Shown here: positions 45,971 to 55,643 of the stretch, piece after piece
Layout: the number at the start of each line of letters is the position of its first letter
Position numbering within the stretch: position 1 is the first letter of the stretch
Origin: Streptococcus sp. oral taxon 058 str. F0407
Lineage (GTDB): Bacteria; Bacillota; Bacilli; Lactobacillales; Streptococcaceae
Length of the DNA stretch: 64,000 nucleotides
Direction: 5' to 3'
Assembly (NCBI RefSeq): GCF_000235485.1
Contig: NZ_JH378889.1
Location: forward strand, 151,885 to 215,884
Program-made: the position numbers and the translations under genes
The notes under the pieces: generated by a model
The model's database searches: none
What the model was told of the DNA's origin: nothing
Seen by the model: only the letters and a program-made list of their open reading frames with translations

Positions 45971-46624
45971 GTGGGTCAAAAAGTACATCCAATTGGTATG
46001 CGTGTCGGCATCATCCGTGATTGGGATGCCAAATGGTATGCTGAAAAAGAATACGCGGATTACCTTCATGAAGATCTTGCAATCCGTAAATTCGTTCAAA
46101 AAGAACTTGCTGACGCAGCAGTTTCAACTATCGAAATCGAACGCGCAGTAAACAAAGTTAACGTTTCACTTCACACTGCTAAACCAGGTATGGTTATCGG
46201 TAAAGGTGGTGCTAACGTTGATGCACTTCGTGCAAAACTTAACAAATTGACTGGAAAACAAGTACACATCAACATCATCGAAATCAAACAACCTGATTTG
46301 GATGCTCACCTTGTAGGTGAAGGAATTGCTCGTCAATTGGAGCAACGTGTCGCTTTCCGTCGTGCACAAAAACAAGCAATCCAACGTGCAATGCGTGCTG
46401 GAGCTAAAGGAATCAAAACTCAAGTATCAGGTCGTTTGAACGGTGCAGATATCGCCCGTGCTGAAGGATACTCTGAAGGGACTGTTCCGCTTCACACACT
46501 TCGTGCAGATATCGATTACGCTTGGGAAGAAGCAGATACTACATACGGTAAACTTGGTGTTAAAGTATGGATCTACCGTGGTGAAGTTCTTCCAGCTCGT
46601 AAAAACACTAAAGGAGGTAAATAA
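45971..46624 (+). CDS. rpsC: 30S ribosomal protein S3
   Basis: 217 residues with a GTG start preceded by AAGGAGG. S3 forms part of the mRNA entry site. The KH domain GXXG loop is in [13 protein letters not shown]. The C-terminal domain follows with [15 protein letters not shown]. The stop lies just before rplP. Confidence 0.98.
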
Positions 46625-46627
46625 CCA

Positions 46628-47041
46628 ATGTTAGTACCTAAACGTGTTAAACACCGTCGTGAATTCCGTGGAAAAATGCGCGGTGAAGCAAAAGGTGGAA
46701 AAGAAGTAGCATTCGGTGAATACGGTCTTCAAGCTACAACTAGCCACTGGATCACTAACCGCCAAATCGAAGCTGCTCGTATCGCCATGACTCGTTACAT
46801 GAAACGTGGTGGTAAAGTTTGGATTAAAATCTTCCCACACAAATCATACACTGCTAAAGCTATCGGTGTGCGTATGGGATCTGGTAAAGGGGCACCTGAA
46901 GGTTGGGTAGCACCAGTTAAACGTGGTAAAGTGATGTTTGAAGTTGCTGGTGTATCTGAAGAGATCGCTCGCGAAGCGCTTCGTCTTGCTAGCCATAAAT
47001 TGCCAGTTAAATGTAAATTCGTAAAACGTGAAGCAGAATAA
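46628..47041 (+). CDS. rplP: 50S ribosomal protein L16
   Basis: 137 residues ([19 protein letters not shown]). L16 binds near the A-site tRNA elbow. The conserved [18 protein letters not shown] loop is present. It starts three bases after the rpsC stop; AAAGGAGG lies in the rpsC 3' end. Confidence 0.98.
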   Translation: MLVPKRVKHRREFRGKMRGEAKGGKEVAFGEYGLQATTSHWITNRQIEAARIAMTRYMKRGGKVWIKIFPHKSYTAKAIGVRMGSGKGAPEGWVAPVKRGKVMFEVAGVSEEIAREALRLASHKLPVKCKFVKREAE

Positions 47042-47050
47042 GGAGAAGGC

Positions 47051-47257
47051 ATGAAACTTAATGAAGTAAAAGAATTTGTTAAAGAACTTCGTGGTCTTTC
47101 TCAAGAAGAACTCGCGAAGCGCGAAAACGAATTGAAAAAAGAATTGTTTGAACTTCGTTTCCAAGCTGCTACTGGTCAATTGGAACAAACAGCTCGCTTG
47201 AAAGAAGTTAAAAAACAAATCGCTCGTATCAAAACAGTTCAATCTGAAGCGAAATAA
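47051..47257 (+). CDS. rpmC: 50S ribosomal protein L29
   Basis: 68 residues ([20 protein letters not shown]), a helical hairpin protein at the tunnel exit next to L23. It contains [20 protein letters not shown], the typical family core. AAGGAG precedes the ATG. Confidence 0.97.
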
Positions 47258-47281
47258 TAGACTAGGGAAGGAGAAATTTCA

Positions 47282-47542
47282 ATGGAACGCAATAATCGTA
47301 AAGTTCTTGTTGGACGTGTTGTATCTGACAAAATGGACAAGACAATCACAGTTGTAGTTGAAACAAAACGTAACCACCCAGTCTATGGTAAACGTATTAA
47401 CTACTCTAAAAAATACAAAGCACATGATGAAAACAATGTTGCCAAAGAAGGCGATATCGTACGTATCATGGAAACTCGTCCGCTTTCAGCTACAAAACGT
47501 TTCCGTCTTGTAGAAGTTGTTGAAGAAGCGGTCATCATCTAA
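47282..47542 (+). CDS. rpsQ: 30S ribosomal protein S17
   Basis: 86 residues ([20 protein letters not shown]). An OB-fold primary 16S rRNA binder; the conserved [10 protein letters not shown] and [20 protein letters not shown] are present. AAGGAG lies upstream. Confidence 0.98.
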
Positions 47543-47567
47543 TCAAGCCTGAAAGGAGAAAACTGAA

Positions 47568-47936
47568 ATGATTCAAACAGAAACTCGTTTGAAAGTCGCA
47601 GACAACAGCGGTGCACGTGAAATCTTGACTATCAAAGTTCTTGGTGGTTCTAAACGTAAATTTGCGAACATCGGTGATGTCATTGTGGCATCTGTAAAAC
47701 AAGCTACTCCTGGTGGTGCGGTTAAAAAAGGTGACGTTGTAAAAGCTGTTATCGTTCGTACTAAATCAGGTGCTCGTCGTGCTGATGGTTCATACATCAA
47801 GTTTGACGAAAACGCAGCAGTTATCATCCGTGAAGACAAAACTCCTCGCGGAACACGTATCTTTGGCCCAGTTGCACGTGAATTGCGTGAAGGTGGCTTC
47901 ATGAAGATCGTGTCACTTGCTCCAGAAGTACTTTAA
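47568..47936 (+). CDS. rplN: 50S ribosomal protein L14
   Basis: 122 residues ([20 protein letters not shown]). L14 contacts L19 and the 16S rRNA at an intersubunit bridge and binds RsfS when the ribosome is silenced. It ends [26 protein letters not shown] precedes the ATG. Confidence 0.98.
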   Translation: MIQTETRLKVADNSGAREILTIKVLGGSKRKFANIGDVIVASVKQATPGGAVKKGDVVKAVIVRTKSGARRADGSYIKFDENAAVIIREDKTPRGTRIFGPVARELREGGFMKIVSLAPEVL

Positions 47937-47949
47937 TTTTTAGAAACAA

Positions 47950-47994
47950 ACTAGTCCCCTAGCTTCAAGCTAGGGTGCCCTTATGGGCGTAAGA
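47950..47994 (+). other. Hairpins in the rplN-rplX spacer
   Basis: CCCTAGCTT/AAGCTAGGG (about 47957-47975) is a perfect 9-bp stem, followed by GCCC/GGGC (about 47978-47989). No T run follows, so this is probably a processing or attenuation structure rather than a terminator. Confidence 0.5.
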
Positions 47995-48013
47995 AAAATC
48001 AAGGAGAAATCTA

Positions 48014-48319
48014 ATGTTTGTAAAAAAAGGCGACAAAGTTCGCGTAATTGCTGGTAAAGATAAGGGAACAGAAGCTGTTGTCCTTACTGCCCTTCCAAAA
48101 GTAAACAAAGTTATCGTTGAAGGTGTTAACATCGTTAAGAAACACCAACGTCCAACTAACGACCTTCCTCAAGGTGGTATCATTGAGAAAGAAGCAGCTA
48201 TCCACGTATCAAACGTTCAAGTATTGGATAAAAATGGTGTAGCTGGTCGTGTTGGTTACAAATTTGTAGACGGTAAAAAAGTTCGCTACAACAAAAAATC
48301 AGGCGAAGTGCTTGATTAA
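48014..48319 (+). CDS. rplX: 50S ribosomal protein L24
   Basis: 101 residues ([20 protein letters not shown]) with the KOW motif at the N-terminus. L24 starts assembly of the 50S subunit. AAGGAG lies upstream. It follows the structured spacer after rplN. Confidence 0.98.
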   Translation: MFVKKGDKVRVIAGKDKGTEAVVLTALPKVNKVIVEGVNIVKKHQRPTNDLPQGGIIEKEAAIHVSNVQVLDKNGVAGRVGYKFVDGKKVRYNKKSGEVLD

Positions 48320-48342
48320 TCACGAAGGAAAGGAGAAGTATA

Positions 48343-48885
48343 ATGGCAAATCGTTTAAAAGAAAAATATCTTAATGAAGTAGTTCCTGCTTTGACAGAAC
48401 AATTTAACTACTCATCAGTGATGGCTGTGCCTAAAGTAGATAAGATCGTTTTGAACATGGGTGTTGGTGAAGCTGTATCAAACGCTAAAAGCCTTGAAAA
48501 AGCTGCTGAAGAATTGGCACTTATCTCAGGTCAAAAACCACTTATCACTAAAGCTAAAAAATCAATCGCCGGCTTCCGTCTTCGTGAAGGTGTAGCGATC
48601 GGTGCAAAAGTTACCCTTCGTGGTGAACGTATGTACGAATTCTTGGACAAATTGGTTTCAGTTTCACTTCCACGTGTACGTGACTTCCACGGTGTTCCAA
48701 CAAAATCATTTGATGGACGCGGAAACTACACACTCGGTGTGAAAGAACAATTGATCTTCCCAGAAATCAACTTCGATGACGTTGACAAAACTCGTGGTCT
48801 TGACATCGTTATCGTAACAACTGCTAACACTGACGAAGAGTCACGTGCATTGCTTACAGGCCTTGGAATGCCTTTTGCAAAATAA
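48343..48885 (+). CDS. rplE: 50S ribosomal protein L5
   Basis: 180 residues ([20 protein letters not shown]). L5 binds 5S rRNA in the central protuberance. Conserved segments are [28 protein letters not shown] and [26 protein letters not shown] precedes the ATG. Confidence 0.98.
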   Translation: MANRLKEKYLNEVVPALTEQFNYSSVMAVPKVDKIVLNMGVGEAVSNAKSLEKAAEELALISGQKPLITKAKKSIAGFRLREGVAIGAKVTLRGERMYEFLDKLVSVSLPRVRDFHGVPTKSFDGRGNYTLGVKEQLIFPEINFDDVDKTRGLDIVIVTTANTDEESRALLTGLGMPFAK

Positions 48886-48902
48886 TATAGGAGGTAAATC
48901 TA

Positions 48903-49088
48903 ATGGCTAAAAAATCAATGATTGCTAAGAACAAACGTCCAGCGAAGTTCTCTACTCAAGCTTATACTCGTTGTGAAAAATGTGGTCGTCCACATTCAGT
49001 TTACCGCAAATTTAAACTTTGCCGTGTTTGCTTCCGTGAATTAGCTTACAAAGGACAAATTCCTGGTGTAACAAAAGCATCTTGGTAA
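48903..49088 (+). CDS. rpsZ: 30S ribosomal protein S14, zinc-binding type (S14Z)
   Basis: 61 residues, the short C+ form. The zinc site is CEKC near residues 23-26 and CRVC near 39-42. Streptococci may also hold a zinc-free S14 elsewhere; none is in this window. It is followed by a 283-base structured spacer. Confidence 0.97.
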
Positions 49089-49101
49089 TTTAAGATATCA
49101 A

Positions 49102-49219
49102 GGGCGTCAAAACTCCAAGTGAAAATAGGAAACTTGACGAAGAAACTAAAGTTTCTAGGAAAGTTTATCTTTTTCACACAGAGTTTAGCCCGGGTTCAGT
49201 TGGGTTTGCCAATTTGAAC
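49102..49219 (+). ncRNA. Structured RNA element A upstream of rpsH
   Basis: Nested helices: P1 GGGC (49102-49105) with GCCC (49188-49191); P2 AAACTC (49110-49115) with GAGTTT (49181-49186); P3 GTGAAAA (49119-49125) with TTTTCAC (49171-49177); P4 AAACTT (49130-49135) with AAGTTT (49161-49166). P3 and P4 are split by an internal loop TAGG/ATCT, and the P2/P3 junction has ACA on the 3' side. A GTTCA/TGAAC hairpin (49194-49219) follows. The same architecture recurs downstream of rpsH with different helix sequences. Confidence 0.75.
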
Positions 49220-49371
49220 ACGAGCTACAGCTTTGGCAAAAAAGACCAATTTGCTTTGGAGCATCGCTCCTGCATCAAATTGCCTATTTTTGCTCGCACT
49301 GTTACGCTCTTTGTATCATGTATTAACTAGCAAGTGCAACTTGCAAACTACTAGTAAGAGGAGAATAAAAA
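49220..49371 (+). other. Remaining spacer before rpsH
   Basis: No gene is seen. It includes a TTGCTTTGGAGC and GCTCCTGCATCAA pairing near 49251-49279 and a CAAGT/ACTTG hairpin (about 49331-49343) inside ACTAG/CTAGT (about 49326-49353), just before AAGAGGAG and the rpsH ATG. The latter could affect access to the ribosome site. Confidence 0.4.
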
Positions 49372-49770
49372 ATGGTTATGACTGACCCAATCGCAGACTT
49401 CCTAACTCGTATTCGTAACGCTAACCAAGCGAAACACGAAGTACTTGAAGTACCTGCATCAAATATCAAAAAAGGGATTGCTGAAATCCTTAAACGCGAA
49501 GGTTTTGTTAAGAACGTAGAAATCATCGAAGATGACAAACAAGGCATCATCCGTGTGTTCCTTAAATACGGACCAAACGGTGAAAAAGTTATCACTAACT
49601 TGAAACGTGTTTCTAAACCAGGACTTCGTGTCTACAAAAAACGTGAAGACCTTCCAAAAGTTCTTAACGGACTTGGAATTGCTATCCTTTCAACATCTGA
49701 AGGTTTGCTTACTGATAAAGAAGCTCGCCAAAAGAATGTTGGTGGGGAAGTTATCGCTTACGTTTGGTAA
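49372..49770 (+). CDS. rpsH: 30S ribosomal protein S8
   Basis: 132 residues from 49372 ([20 protein letters not shown]). S8 binds 16S helix 21 and in E. coli represses the spc operon by binding its mRNA. It ends GGEVIAYVW as expected. The gene is flanked on both sides by paralogous RNA structures, which makes S8 autoregulation or rpsH mRNA processing worth considering. AAGAGGAG lies upstream. Confidence 0.98.
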   Translation: MVMTDPIADFLTRIRNANQAKHEVLEVPASNIKKGIAEILKREGFVKNVEIIEDDKQGIIRVFLKYGPNGEKVITNLKRVSKPGLRVYKKREDLPKVLNGLGIAILSTSEGLLTDKEARQKNVGGEVIAYVW

Positions 49771-49784
49771 AATCAAGATACAAA

Positions 49785-49893
49785 GCTCGTAAAGAACAAA
49801 GCAAAATTAGGAAGTTGGGGAAGTTTGTTTACAAACAAGCCAACTTATCTATTTTGCACAGTTCTTAGAGCGTGTTCAATTTAGCTATTGAAC
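49785..49893 (+). ncRNA. Structured RNA element B downstream of rpsH
   Basis: P1 GCTC (49785-49788) with GAGC (49868-49871); P2 AAGAAC (49792-49797) with GTTCTT (49861-49866); P3 GCAAAAT (49801-49807) with ATTTTGC (49851-49857); P4 AAGTTGG (49812-49818) with CCAACTT (49840-49846); apical GTTTG/CAAAC. The internal loop TAGG (49808-49811)/ATCT (49847-49850), the ACA junction (49858-49860) and the single A (49867) are identical to element A, while all helices differ yet pair. A GTTCAA/TTGAAC hairpin (49874-49893) follows, as in A. Confidence 0.78.
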
Positions 49894-49962
49894 TCAACAA
49901 GTATCTTTAACCCCGTGAAAACTGGCCATCACGGCCTGACAATTTAACAGGAGATAATAAAC

Positions 49963-50499
49963 ATGTCACGTATTGGTAATAAAGTTATCGTGTTGCCTGC
50001 TGGTGTTGAACTCACTAACAATGACAACGTTGTAACTGTAAAAGGACCTAAAGGAGAACTTACTCGTGAGTTCTCAAAAGATATTGAAATCCGTGTGGAA
50101 GGTACTGAAGTAACACTTCACCGTCCAAACGATTCAAAAGAAATGAAAACAATCCACGGAACTACTCGTGCCCTTTTGAACAACATGGTTGTTGGTGTAT
50201 CAGAAGGATTCAAGAAAGAACTTGAAATGCGTGGGGTTGGTTACCGTGCACAACTTCAAGGTAAAAAACTTGTTTTGGCTGTTGGTAAATCTCATCCAGA
50301 CGAAGTTGAAGCTCCAGAAGGAATTACTTTTGAACTTCCAAACCCAACAACAATCGTTATCAGCGGAATTTCAAAAGAAGTAGTTGGTCAAACAGCTGCT
50401 TACGTACGTAGCCTTCGCTCACCAGAACCATATAAAGGTAAAGGTATCCGTTACGTTGGCGAATACGTTCGTCTTAAAGAAGGTAAAACAGGTAAATAA
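49963..50499 (+). CDS. rplF: 50S ribosomal protein L6
   Basis: 178 residues ([20 protein letters not shown]). L6 lies near the sarcin-ricin loop and helps in late 50S assembly. It ends with [27 protein letters not shown] precedes the ATG. It follows element B. Confidence 0.98.
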   Translation: MSRIGNKVIVLPAGVELTNNDNVVTVKGPKGELTREFSKDIEIRVEGTEVTLHRPNDSKEMKTIHGTTRALLNNMVVGVSEGFKKELEMRGVGYRAQLQGKKLVLAVGKSHPDEVEAPEGITFELPNPTTIVISGISKEVVGQTAAYVRSLRSPEPYKGKGIRYVGEYVRLKEGKTGK

Positions 50500-50582
50500 T
50501 ATTGAGTGGTTGATCTTCAACCACCGACCTATTTTCCAACTTTGTGCATAGCACACGATTTAAAACTAAAGAGGTGAAAACT

Positions 50583-50939
50583 GTGATTTCTAAACCAGAT
50601 AAAAACAAACTCCGCCAAAAACGCCATCGTCGCGTTCGCGGAAAACTCTCTGGAACTGCTGATCGCCCACGTTTGAACGTATTCCGTTCTAATACAGGCA
50701 TCTACGCTCAAGTGATTGATGACGTAGCGGGTGTAACGCTCGCAAGTGCTTCAACTCTTGACAAAGAAGTTTCAAAAGGAACTAAAACTGAACAAGCCGT
50801 TACTGTCGGTAAACTCGTTGCAGAACGTGCAAACGCTAAAGGTATTTCAGAAGTGGTGTTCGACCGCGGTGGATATCTATATCACGGACGTGTGAAAGCT
50901 TTGGCTGATGCAGCTCGTGAAAACGGATTGAAATTCTAA
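50583..50939 (+). CDS. rplR: 50S ribosomal protein L18
   Basis: 118 residues with a GTG start at 50583 preceded by GAGGTGAAA; an ATG at 50544 in the same frame would add 13 unlikely residues. L18 binds 5S rRNA with L5. It contains [18 protein letters not shown] and ends [10 protein letters not shown]. Confidence 0.97.
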   Translation: MISKPDKNKLRQKRHRRVRGKLSGTADRPRLNVFRSNTGIYAQVIDDVAGVTLASASTLDKEVSKGTKTEQAVTVGKLVAERANAKGISEVVFDRGGYLYHGRVKALADAARENGLKF

Positions 50940-50956
50940 TAGGAGGACACTAGAAA

Positions 50957-51451
50957 ATGGCATTTAAAGACAATGCAGTTGAATTAGAAGAACGCGTAGT
51001 TGCTGTCAACCGTGTTACAAAAGTTGTTAAAGGTGGACGTCGTCTTCGTTTCGCAGCTCTTGTTGTTGTTGGTGACCACAATGGTCGCGTAGGATTTGGT
51101 ACTGGTAAAGCTCAAGAAGTTCCAGAAGCAATCCGTAAAGCAGTAGAAGATGCTAAGAAAAACTTGATTGAAGTTCCTATGGTTGGAACAACAATCCCAC
51201 ACGAAGTTCTTTCAGAATTCGGTGGAGCTAAAGTATTGTTGAAACCTGCTGTAGAAGGTTCTGGAGTTGCCGCTGGTGGTGCAGTTCGTGCCGTTGTGGA
51301 ATTGGCAGGTGTGGCAGATATTACATCTAAATCACTTGGTTCTAACACTCCAATCAACATTGTTCGTGCAACTGTTGAAGGTTTGAAACAATTGAAACGC
51401 GCTGAAGAAGTTGCTGCCCTTCGTGGTATTTCAGTTTCTGATTTGGCATAA
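50957..51451 (+). CDS. rpsE: 30S ribosomal protein S5
   Basis: 164 residues ([20 protein letters not shown]). S5 lies at the mRNA entry and decoding region. The loop [17 protein letters not shown], where spectinomycin-resistance changes map, appears wild type. AGGAGG lies upstream. Confidence 0.98.
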   Translation: MAFKDNAVELEERVVAVNRVTKVVKGGRRLRFAALVVVGDHNGRVGFGTGKAQEVPEAIRKAVEDAKKNLIEVPMVGTTIPHEVLSEFGGAKVLLKPAVEGSGVAAGGAVRAVVELAGVADITSKSLGSNTPINIVRATVEGLKQLKRAEEVAALRGISVSDLA

Positions 51452-51464
51452 GAAAGGGGATAAA

Positions 51465-51647
51465 ATGGCTCAAATTAAAATTACTTTGACTAAGTCTCCA
51501 ATCGGACGCATTCCATCACAACGTAAAACTGTTGTAGCACTTGGACTTGGCAAATTGAACAGCTCTGTTATCAAAGAAGACAACGCTGCTATCCGTGGTA
51601 TGATCACTGCAGTATCTCACTTGGTAACAGTTGAAGAAGTAAACTAA
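51465..51647 (+). CDS. rpmD: 50S ribosomal protein L30
   Basis: 60 residues from the ATG at 51465 ([20 protein letters not shown]), with AAAGGGG upstream; the frame extending to 51411 overlaps rpsE. The family length is matched. A structured spacer follows. Confidence 0.97.
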   Translation: MAQIKITLTKSPIGRIPSQRKTVVALGLGKLNSSVIKEDNAAIRGMITAVSHLVTVEEVN

Positions 51648-51652
51648 TGAAT

Positions 51653-51770
51653 TTTTAGGGGATGTGGCAATACTCATCCCCTAAAACTAGATATAGTCAT
51701 CTAAGATGACGAATGTATAGGCGAGTTGATAAGGGAGACAACCTTTTCTCTCTTATCGGCGCTAGCATTT
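51653..51770 (+). other. Structured spacer between rpmD and rplO
   Basis: Three hairpins: TTTTAGGGGATG with CATCCCCTAAAA (about 51653-51686), GTCATC with GATGAC (about 51697-51711), and GATAAGGGAGA with TCTCTTATC (about 51728-51759). No gene fits. There is no T run after the first hairpin, so full termination is unlikely. Confidence 0.5.
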
Positions 51771-51792
51771 TACAAAAGAGGAGAAAATAATA

Positions 51793-52233
51793 ATGAAACT
51801 TCATGAATTGAAACCTGCAGAAGGTTCTCGTAAAGTACGTAACCGTGTTGGTCGTGGTACTTCATCAGGTAACGGTAAAACATCTGGTCGCGGTCAAAAA
51901 GGTCAAAAAGCTCGTAGCGGTGGCGGAGTTCGCCTTGGTTTTGAAGGTGGACAAACTCCATTGTTCCGTCGTCTTCCAAAACGTGGATTCACTAACATCA
52001 ACGCTAAAGAATACGCAATTGTAAATCTTGATCAATTGAACGTTTTTGAAGATGGTACTGAAGTTACTCCAGTTGTTCTTATCGAAGCAGGAATTGTAAA
52101 GGCTGAAAAATCAGGCGTTAAAATTCTTGGTAACGGTGAGCTGACTAAGAAATTGACTGTGAAAGCAGCTAAATTCTCTAAAACAGCTGAAGAAGCTATC
52201 ACTGCTAAAGGTGGTTCAGTAGAAGTCATCTAG
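51793..52233 (+). CDS. rplO: 50S ribosomal protein L15
   Basis: 146 residues ([20 protein letters not shown]), with the Gly/Arg/Lys-rich extension [20 protein letters not shown] that enters the 50S core. It precedes secY by 11 bases, the usual order. AAGAGGAG lies upstream. Confidence 0.98.
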   Translation: MKLHELKPAEGSRKVRNRVGRGTSSGNGKTSGRGQKGQKARSGGGVRLGFEGGQTPLFRRLPKRGFTNINAKEYAIVNLDQLNVFEDGTEVTPVVLIEAGIVKAEKSGVKILGNGELTKKLTVKAAKFSKTAEEAITAKGGSVEVI

Positions 52234-52244
52234 AGAGGTGACCT

Positions 52245-53555
52245 ATGTTTTTTAAATTATTAAAAGAGGCCCTCAAGGTTAAGAAAGTACGATCAAAAAT
52301 TCTCTTTACGATTTTTATCATACTTGTTTTCCGTATCGGGACTAGTATTACTGTACCAGGTGTGAATGCAAAAAGTCTGGAAGCTTTGAGTGGATTATCC
52401 TTCTTGAACATGCTTAGTCTTGTTTCAGGGAATGCCATGAAGAACTTCTCAGTTTTTGCGCTCGGTGTGAGTCCGTATATCACTGCTTCCATCGTTGTTC
52501 AATTGCTACAAATGGATATTGTTCCCAAGTTTGTAGAGTGGGGCAAGCAGGGGGAAGTAGGACGGAGAAAGTTAAACCAAGCAACTCGCTATATTGCACT
52601 TATTCTTGCATTTGTGCAATCAATCGGGATCACTGCTGGTTTTAATACTCTATCTGGTGCAAAATTATTAACGACAGATTTGACCCCGCAAGTCTTTGTT
52701 ACGATTGGTATTATCCTGACTGCAGGTACTATGATCGTTACTTGGCTCGGAGAGCAAATCACTGATAAGGGATATGGTAATGGGGTGTCTATGATTATCT
52801 TTGCAGGGATTGTGGCTTCAATTCCAGAGATGATTCATGGCATCTACGTGGACTATTTTGTCAATATCCCGAGTGATCGGTTGACATCATCAATTATCTT
52901 TGTCGTTATTCTCATCATTGCTGTTTTGTTGATTGTTTATTTTACAACATATGTACAACAGGCAGAATATAAAATTCCGATCCAATATACAAAAGTTGCT
53001 CAAGGTGCTCCATCCAGTTCATACCTTCCTTTGAAGGTCAATCCTGCTGGTGTTATCCCAGTTATCTTTGCAAGTTCGATTACGGCAGCTCCTGCGGCTA
53101 TTCTTCAGTTTGTCAGCGCTATGGGGCTTGATTGGACTTGGGTGCGTACAGCACAAGAAATGCTTGCGACAACATCTCCAACAGGTGTTGCTATGTATGC
53201 CCTGCTGATTATTCTCTTTACATTCTTCTATACATTTGTGCAGATCAATCCAGAGAAAGCAGCAGAAAACTTGCAAAAGAGTGGGGCCTATATCCATGGT
53301 GTTCGTCCAGGTAAAGGTACTGAAGAGTTTATGTCGAAACTTCTTCGTCGCCTTGCAACCGTCGGTTCCCTTTTCCTTGGTGTGATTTCAATCTTGCCGA
53401 TTGTAGCAAAAGATGTCTTTGGTCTTTCAGAAGCCGTTGCTTTTGGGGGAACTAGTCTTTTGATCATTATTTCAACAGGTATTGAAGGCATCAAACAGCT
53501 AGAAGGTTACCTATTGAAACGTAAGTATGTTGGTTTCATGGACAAAACAGAATAA
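52245..53555 (+). CDS. secY: Protein translocase subunit SecY
   Basis: 436 residues forming ten membrane helices, the protein-conducting channel with SecE and SecG. It starts MFFKLLKEALKVKKVRSKILF. The plug region follows helix 1, and the cytoplasmic loop PSSSYLPLKVNPAGVIPVIF is conserved. AGAGGTG lies upstream. It is the canonical housekeeping copy in the spc operon. Confidence 0.98.
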   Translation: MFFKLLKEALKVKKVRSKILFTIFIILVFRIGTSITVPGVNAKSLEALSGLSFLNMLSLVSGNAMKNFSVFALGVSPYITASIVVQLLQMDIVPKFVEWGKQGEVGRRKLNQATRYIALILAFVQSIGITAGFNTLSGAKLLTTDLTPQVFVTIGIILTAGTMIVTWLGEQITDKGYGNGVSMIIFAGIVASIPEMIHGIYVDYFVNIPSDRLTSSIIFVVILIIAVLLIVYFTTYVQQAEYKIPIQYTKVAQGAPSSSYLPLKVNPAGVIPVIFASSITAAPAAILQFVSAMGLDWTWVRTAQEMLATTSPTGVAMYALLIILFTFFYTFVQINPEKAAENLQKSGAYIHGVRPGKGTEEFMSKLLRRLATVGSLFLGVISILPIVAKDVFGLSEAVAFGGTSLLIIISTGIEGIKQLEGYLLKRKYVGFMDKTE

Positions 53556-53584
53556 AAGCAAGATTACTTTTGCTTAGGGAGTGG

Positions 53585-53690
53585 AGTATGAAGGTCTATC
53601 TAGAAAGATAGATTTTCATCTCCCCTCTTCTATTTTGTTTTTAAATAGGGGTTGAAACAAACTTTCTGCTTCTATTTAAATACAAAATAA
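53585..53690 (+). other. Structured secY-adk spacer
   Basis: ATGAA/TTCAT with inner TCTATCT/AAGATAGA (about 53588-53619) forms a first hairpin. TATTTTGT and TTAAATAG (53631-53648) pair with CTATTTAA and ACAAAATA (53672-53688), the right arm ending at the adk ribosome site AAGGAG. It could reduce adk translation. Confidence 0.5.
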
Positions 53691-53702
53691 GGAGATCAGA
53701 TC

Positions 53703-54341
53703 ATGAATCTTTTGATTATGGGCTTACCTGGAGCAGGTAAGGGAACGCAAGCAGCTAAAATTGTGGAACAATTCCACGTGGCACACATTTCAACTGGAGA
53801 TATGTTCCGTGCTGCTATGGCAAATCAAACTGAAATGGGTGTACTCGCAAAGTCATACATTGACAAAGGTGAGTTGGTTCCAGATGAGGTCACAAATGGA
53901 ATCGTTAAAGAGCGCCTTTCACAGGATGATATCAAAGAAACAGGTTTCTTGTTGGATGGTTACCCACGTACCATTGAACAAGCCCATGCTTTGGACAAAA
54001 CATTGGCTGAACTTGGTATCGAACTTGAAGGTGTGATTAACATCGAAGTGAATCCAGACTGTCTCTTGGAACGTTTGAGTGGTCGTATTATCCACCGCGA
54101 AACAGGCGAAACCTTCCATAAAGTTTTCAACCCACCAGTTGACTACAAAGAAGAAGATTACTACCAACGTGAAGATGACAAACCTGAGACTGTTAAACGT
54201 CGTTTGGATGTGAATATCGCACAAGGTGAACCAATCATTGCTCACTATCGTGCCAAAGGTTTGGTCCACGATATCGAAGGAAATCAAGATATCAACGATG
54301 TGTTTAAAGACATCGAAAAAGTATTGACAAATTTGAAATAA
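53703..54341 (+). CDS. adk: Adenylate kinase
   Basis: 212 residues; AMP + ATP to 2 ADP. The P-loop is [10 protein letters not shown] (residues 7-16). The lid [18 protein letters not shown] lacks the four zinc cysteines found in Bacillus Adk. NMP-bind and lid arginines are present (DGYPRT, RLDVN). A long hairpin overlaps its leader. AAGGAG lies upstream. Confidence 0.98.
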   Translation: MNLLIMGLPGAGKGTQAAKIVEQFHVAHISTGDMFRAAMANQTEMGVLAKSYIDKGELVPDEVTNGIVKERLSQDDIKETGFLLDGYPRTIEQAHALDKTLAELGIELEGVINIEVNPDCLLERLSGRIIHRETGETFHKVFNPPVDYKEEDYYQREDDKPETVKRRLDVNIAQGEPIIAHYRAKGLVHDIEGNQDINDVFKDIEKVLTNLK

Positions 54342-54355
54342 AGCGTTTTTCACAC

Positions 54356-54384
54356 TTGCAAAAAATCGCTACAAATGTTATACT
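54356..54384 (+). promoter_or_regulatory. Promoter of infA-rpmJ-rpsM-rpsK-rpoA-rplQ
   Basis: TTGCAA (54356-54361), 17 bp, extended -10 TGtTATACT (54376-54384). It lies 74 bp before infA and provides a second entry into the operon. Confidence 0.75.
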
Positions 54385-54457
54385 GAAATAGTCTGACTTA
54401 TAATTGTTGTCTCTGTGTTTAGAGGCATCGAATCGAAATTTATGGAGGTGCTTTTGC

Positions 54458-54676
54458 GTGGCAAAAGACGATGTGATTGAAGTTGAAGGCAAAGTAGTTG
54501 ATACAATGCCTAACGCAATGTTTACGGTTGAACTTGAAAATGGACATCAGATTTTAGCAACAGTTTCTGGTAAAATTCGTAAAAACTATATTCGTATTTT
54601 AGCGGGAGATCGTGTTACTGTCGAGATGAGTCCATATGACTTGACACGTGGACGTATCACTTACCGCTTTAAATAA
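54458..54676 (+). CDS. infA: Translation initiation factor IF-1
   Basis: 72 residues with a GTG start at 54458 preceded by GGAGGTG; the product then starts [20 protein letters not shown]. An OB-fold factor that binds the 30S A site. It ends [12 protein letters not shown] as usual. The frame reaching back to 54404 crosses the ribosome site and is not used. Confidence 0.98.
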   Translation: MAKDDVIEVEGKVVDTMPNAMFTVELENGHQILATVSGKIRKNYIRILAGDRVTVEMSPYDLTRGRITYRFK

Positions 54677-54700
54677 TCGAAAAACTTGGAGGGATAAGAA

Positions 54701-54817
54701 ATGAAAGTAAGACCATCGGTCAAACCAATTTGCGAATACTGTAAAGTAATTCGTCGTAATGGCCGTGTTATGGTAATTTGCCCAGCAAATCCAAAACACA
54801 AACAACGTCAAGGATAA
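54701..54817 (+). CDS. rpmJ: 50S ribosomal protein L36
   Basis: 38 residues ([19 protein letters not shown]). The zinc ligands C11, C14, C27 and a His near position 33 are present (CEYC, CPANPKH), so this is the zinc-binding form. GGAGGG lies upstream. Confidence 0.97.
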
Positions 54818-54834
54818 GATAGAAAGGAGAAAAC

Positions 54835-55200
54835 ATGGCTCGTATTGCTGGAGTTGACATTCCAAATGACAAACGCGTAGTAATCTCATTGACTTACGTT
54901 TATGGTATCGGACTTGCAACATCTAAGAAAATTTTGGCTGCTGCTGGAATCTCAGAAGATGTTCGTGTACGTGACCTTACATCAGATCAAGAAGATGCTA
55001 TCCGTCGTGAAGTGGATGCAATCAAAGTTGAAGGTGACCTTCGTCGTGAAGTAAACTTGAACATCAAACGTTTGATGGAAATCGGTTCATACCGTGGTAT
55101 TCGTCACCGTCGTGGACTTCCTGTCCGTGGACAAAACACTAAAAACAATGCTCGCACTCGTAAAGGTAAAGCTGTTGCGATTGCTGGTAAGAAAAAATAA
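54835..55200 (+). CDS. rpsM: 30S ribosomal protein S13
   Basis: 121 residues ([20 protein letters not shown]). S13 bridges the 30S head and the 50S subunit. It has the helix-two-turn-helix region and the C-terminal RNA-binding tail [22 protein letters not shown] lies upstream. Confidence 0.98.
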
Positions 55201-55217
55201 TATAGGAGGTAAAAGTC

Positions 55218-55601
55218 TTGGCTAAACCAACACGTAAACGTCGTGTGAAAAAGAATATCGAATCTGGTATTGCTCATATTCACGCTACATTTAATAACAC
55301 TATTGTTATGATTACTGATGTGCATGGTAATGCAATCGCTTGGTCATCAGCTGGTGCTCTTGGTTTCAAAGGTTCTCGTAAATCTACACCATTCGCTGCT
55401 CAAATGGCTTCTGAAGCTGCTGCTAAATCTGCACAAGAACACGGTCTTAAATCAGTTGAAGTTACTGTAAAAGGTCCAGGTTCTGGTCGTGAGTCAGCTA
55501 TTCGTGCGCTTGCTGCCGCTGGTCTTGAAGTAACAGCAATTCGTGATGTGACTCCAGTGCCACACAATGGTGCTCGTCCTCCAAAACGTCGCCGTGTATA
55601 A
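55218..55601 (+). CDS. rpsK: 30S ribosomal protein S11
   Basis: 127 residues with a TTG start at 55218 preceded by AGGAGG. The product begins [18 protein letters not shown]11 binds in the platform region near the E site. It ends [16 protein letters not shown]. Confidence 0.98.
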
Positions 55602-55643
55602 TCATTGCATTACACTGCTTTTCGTTTAAGAGGGAGTAACTAA

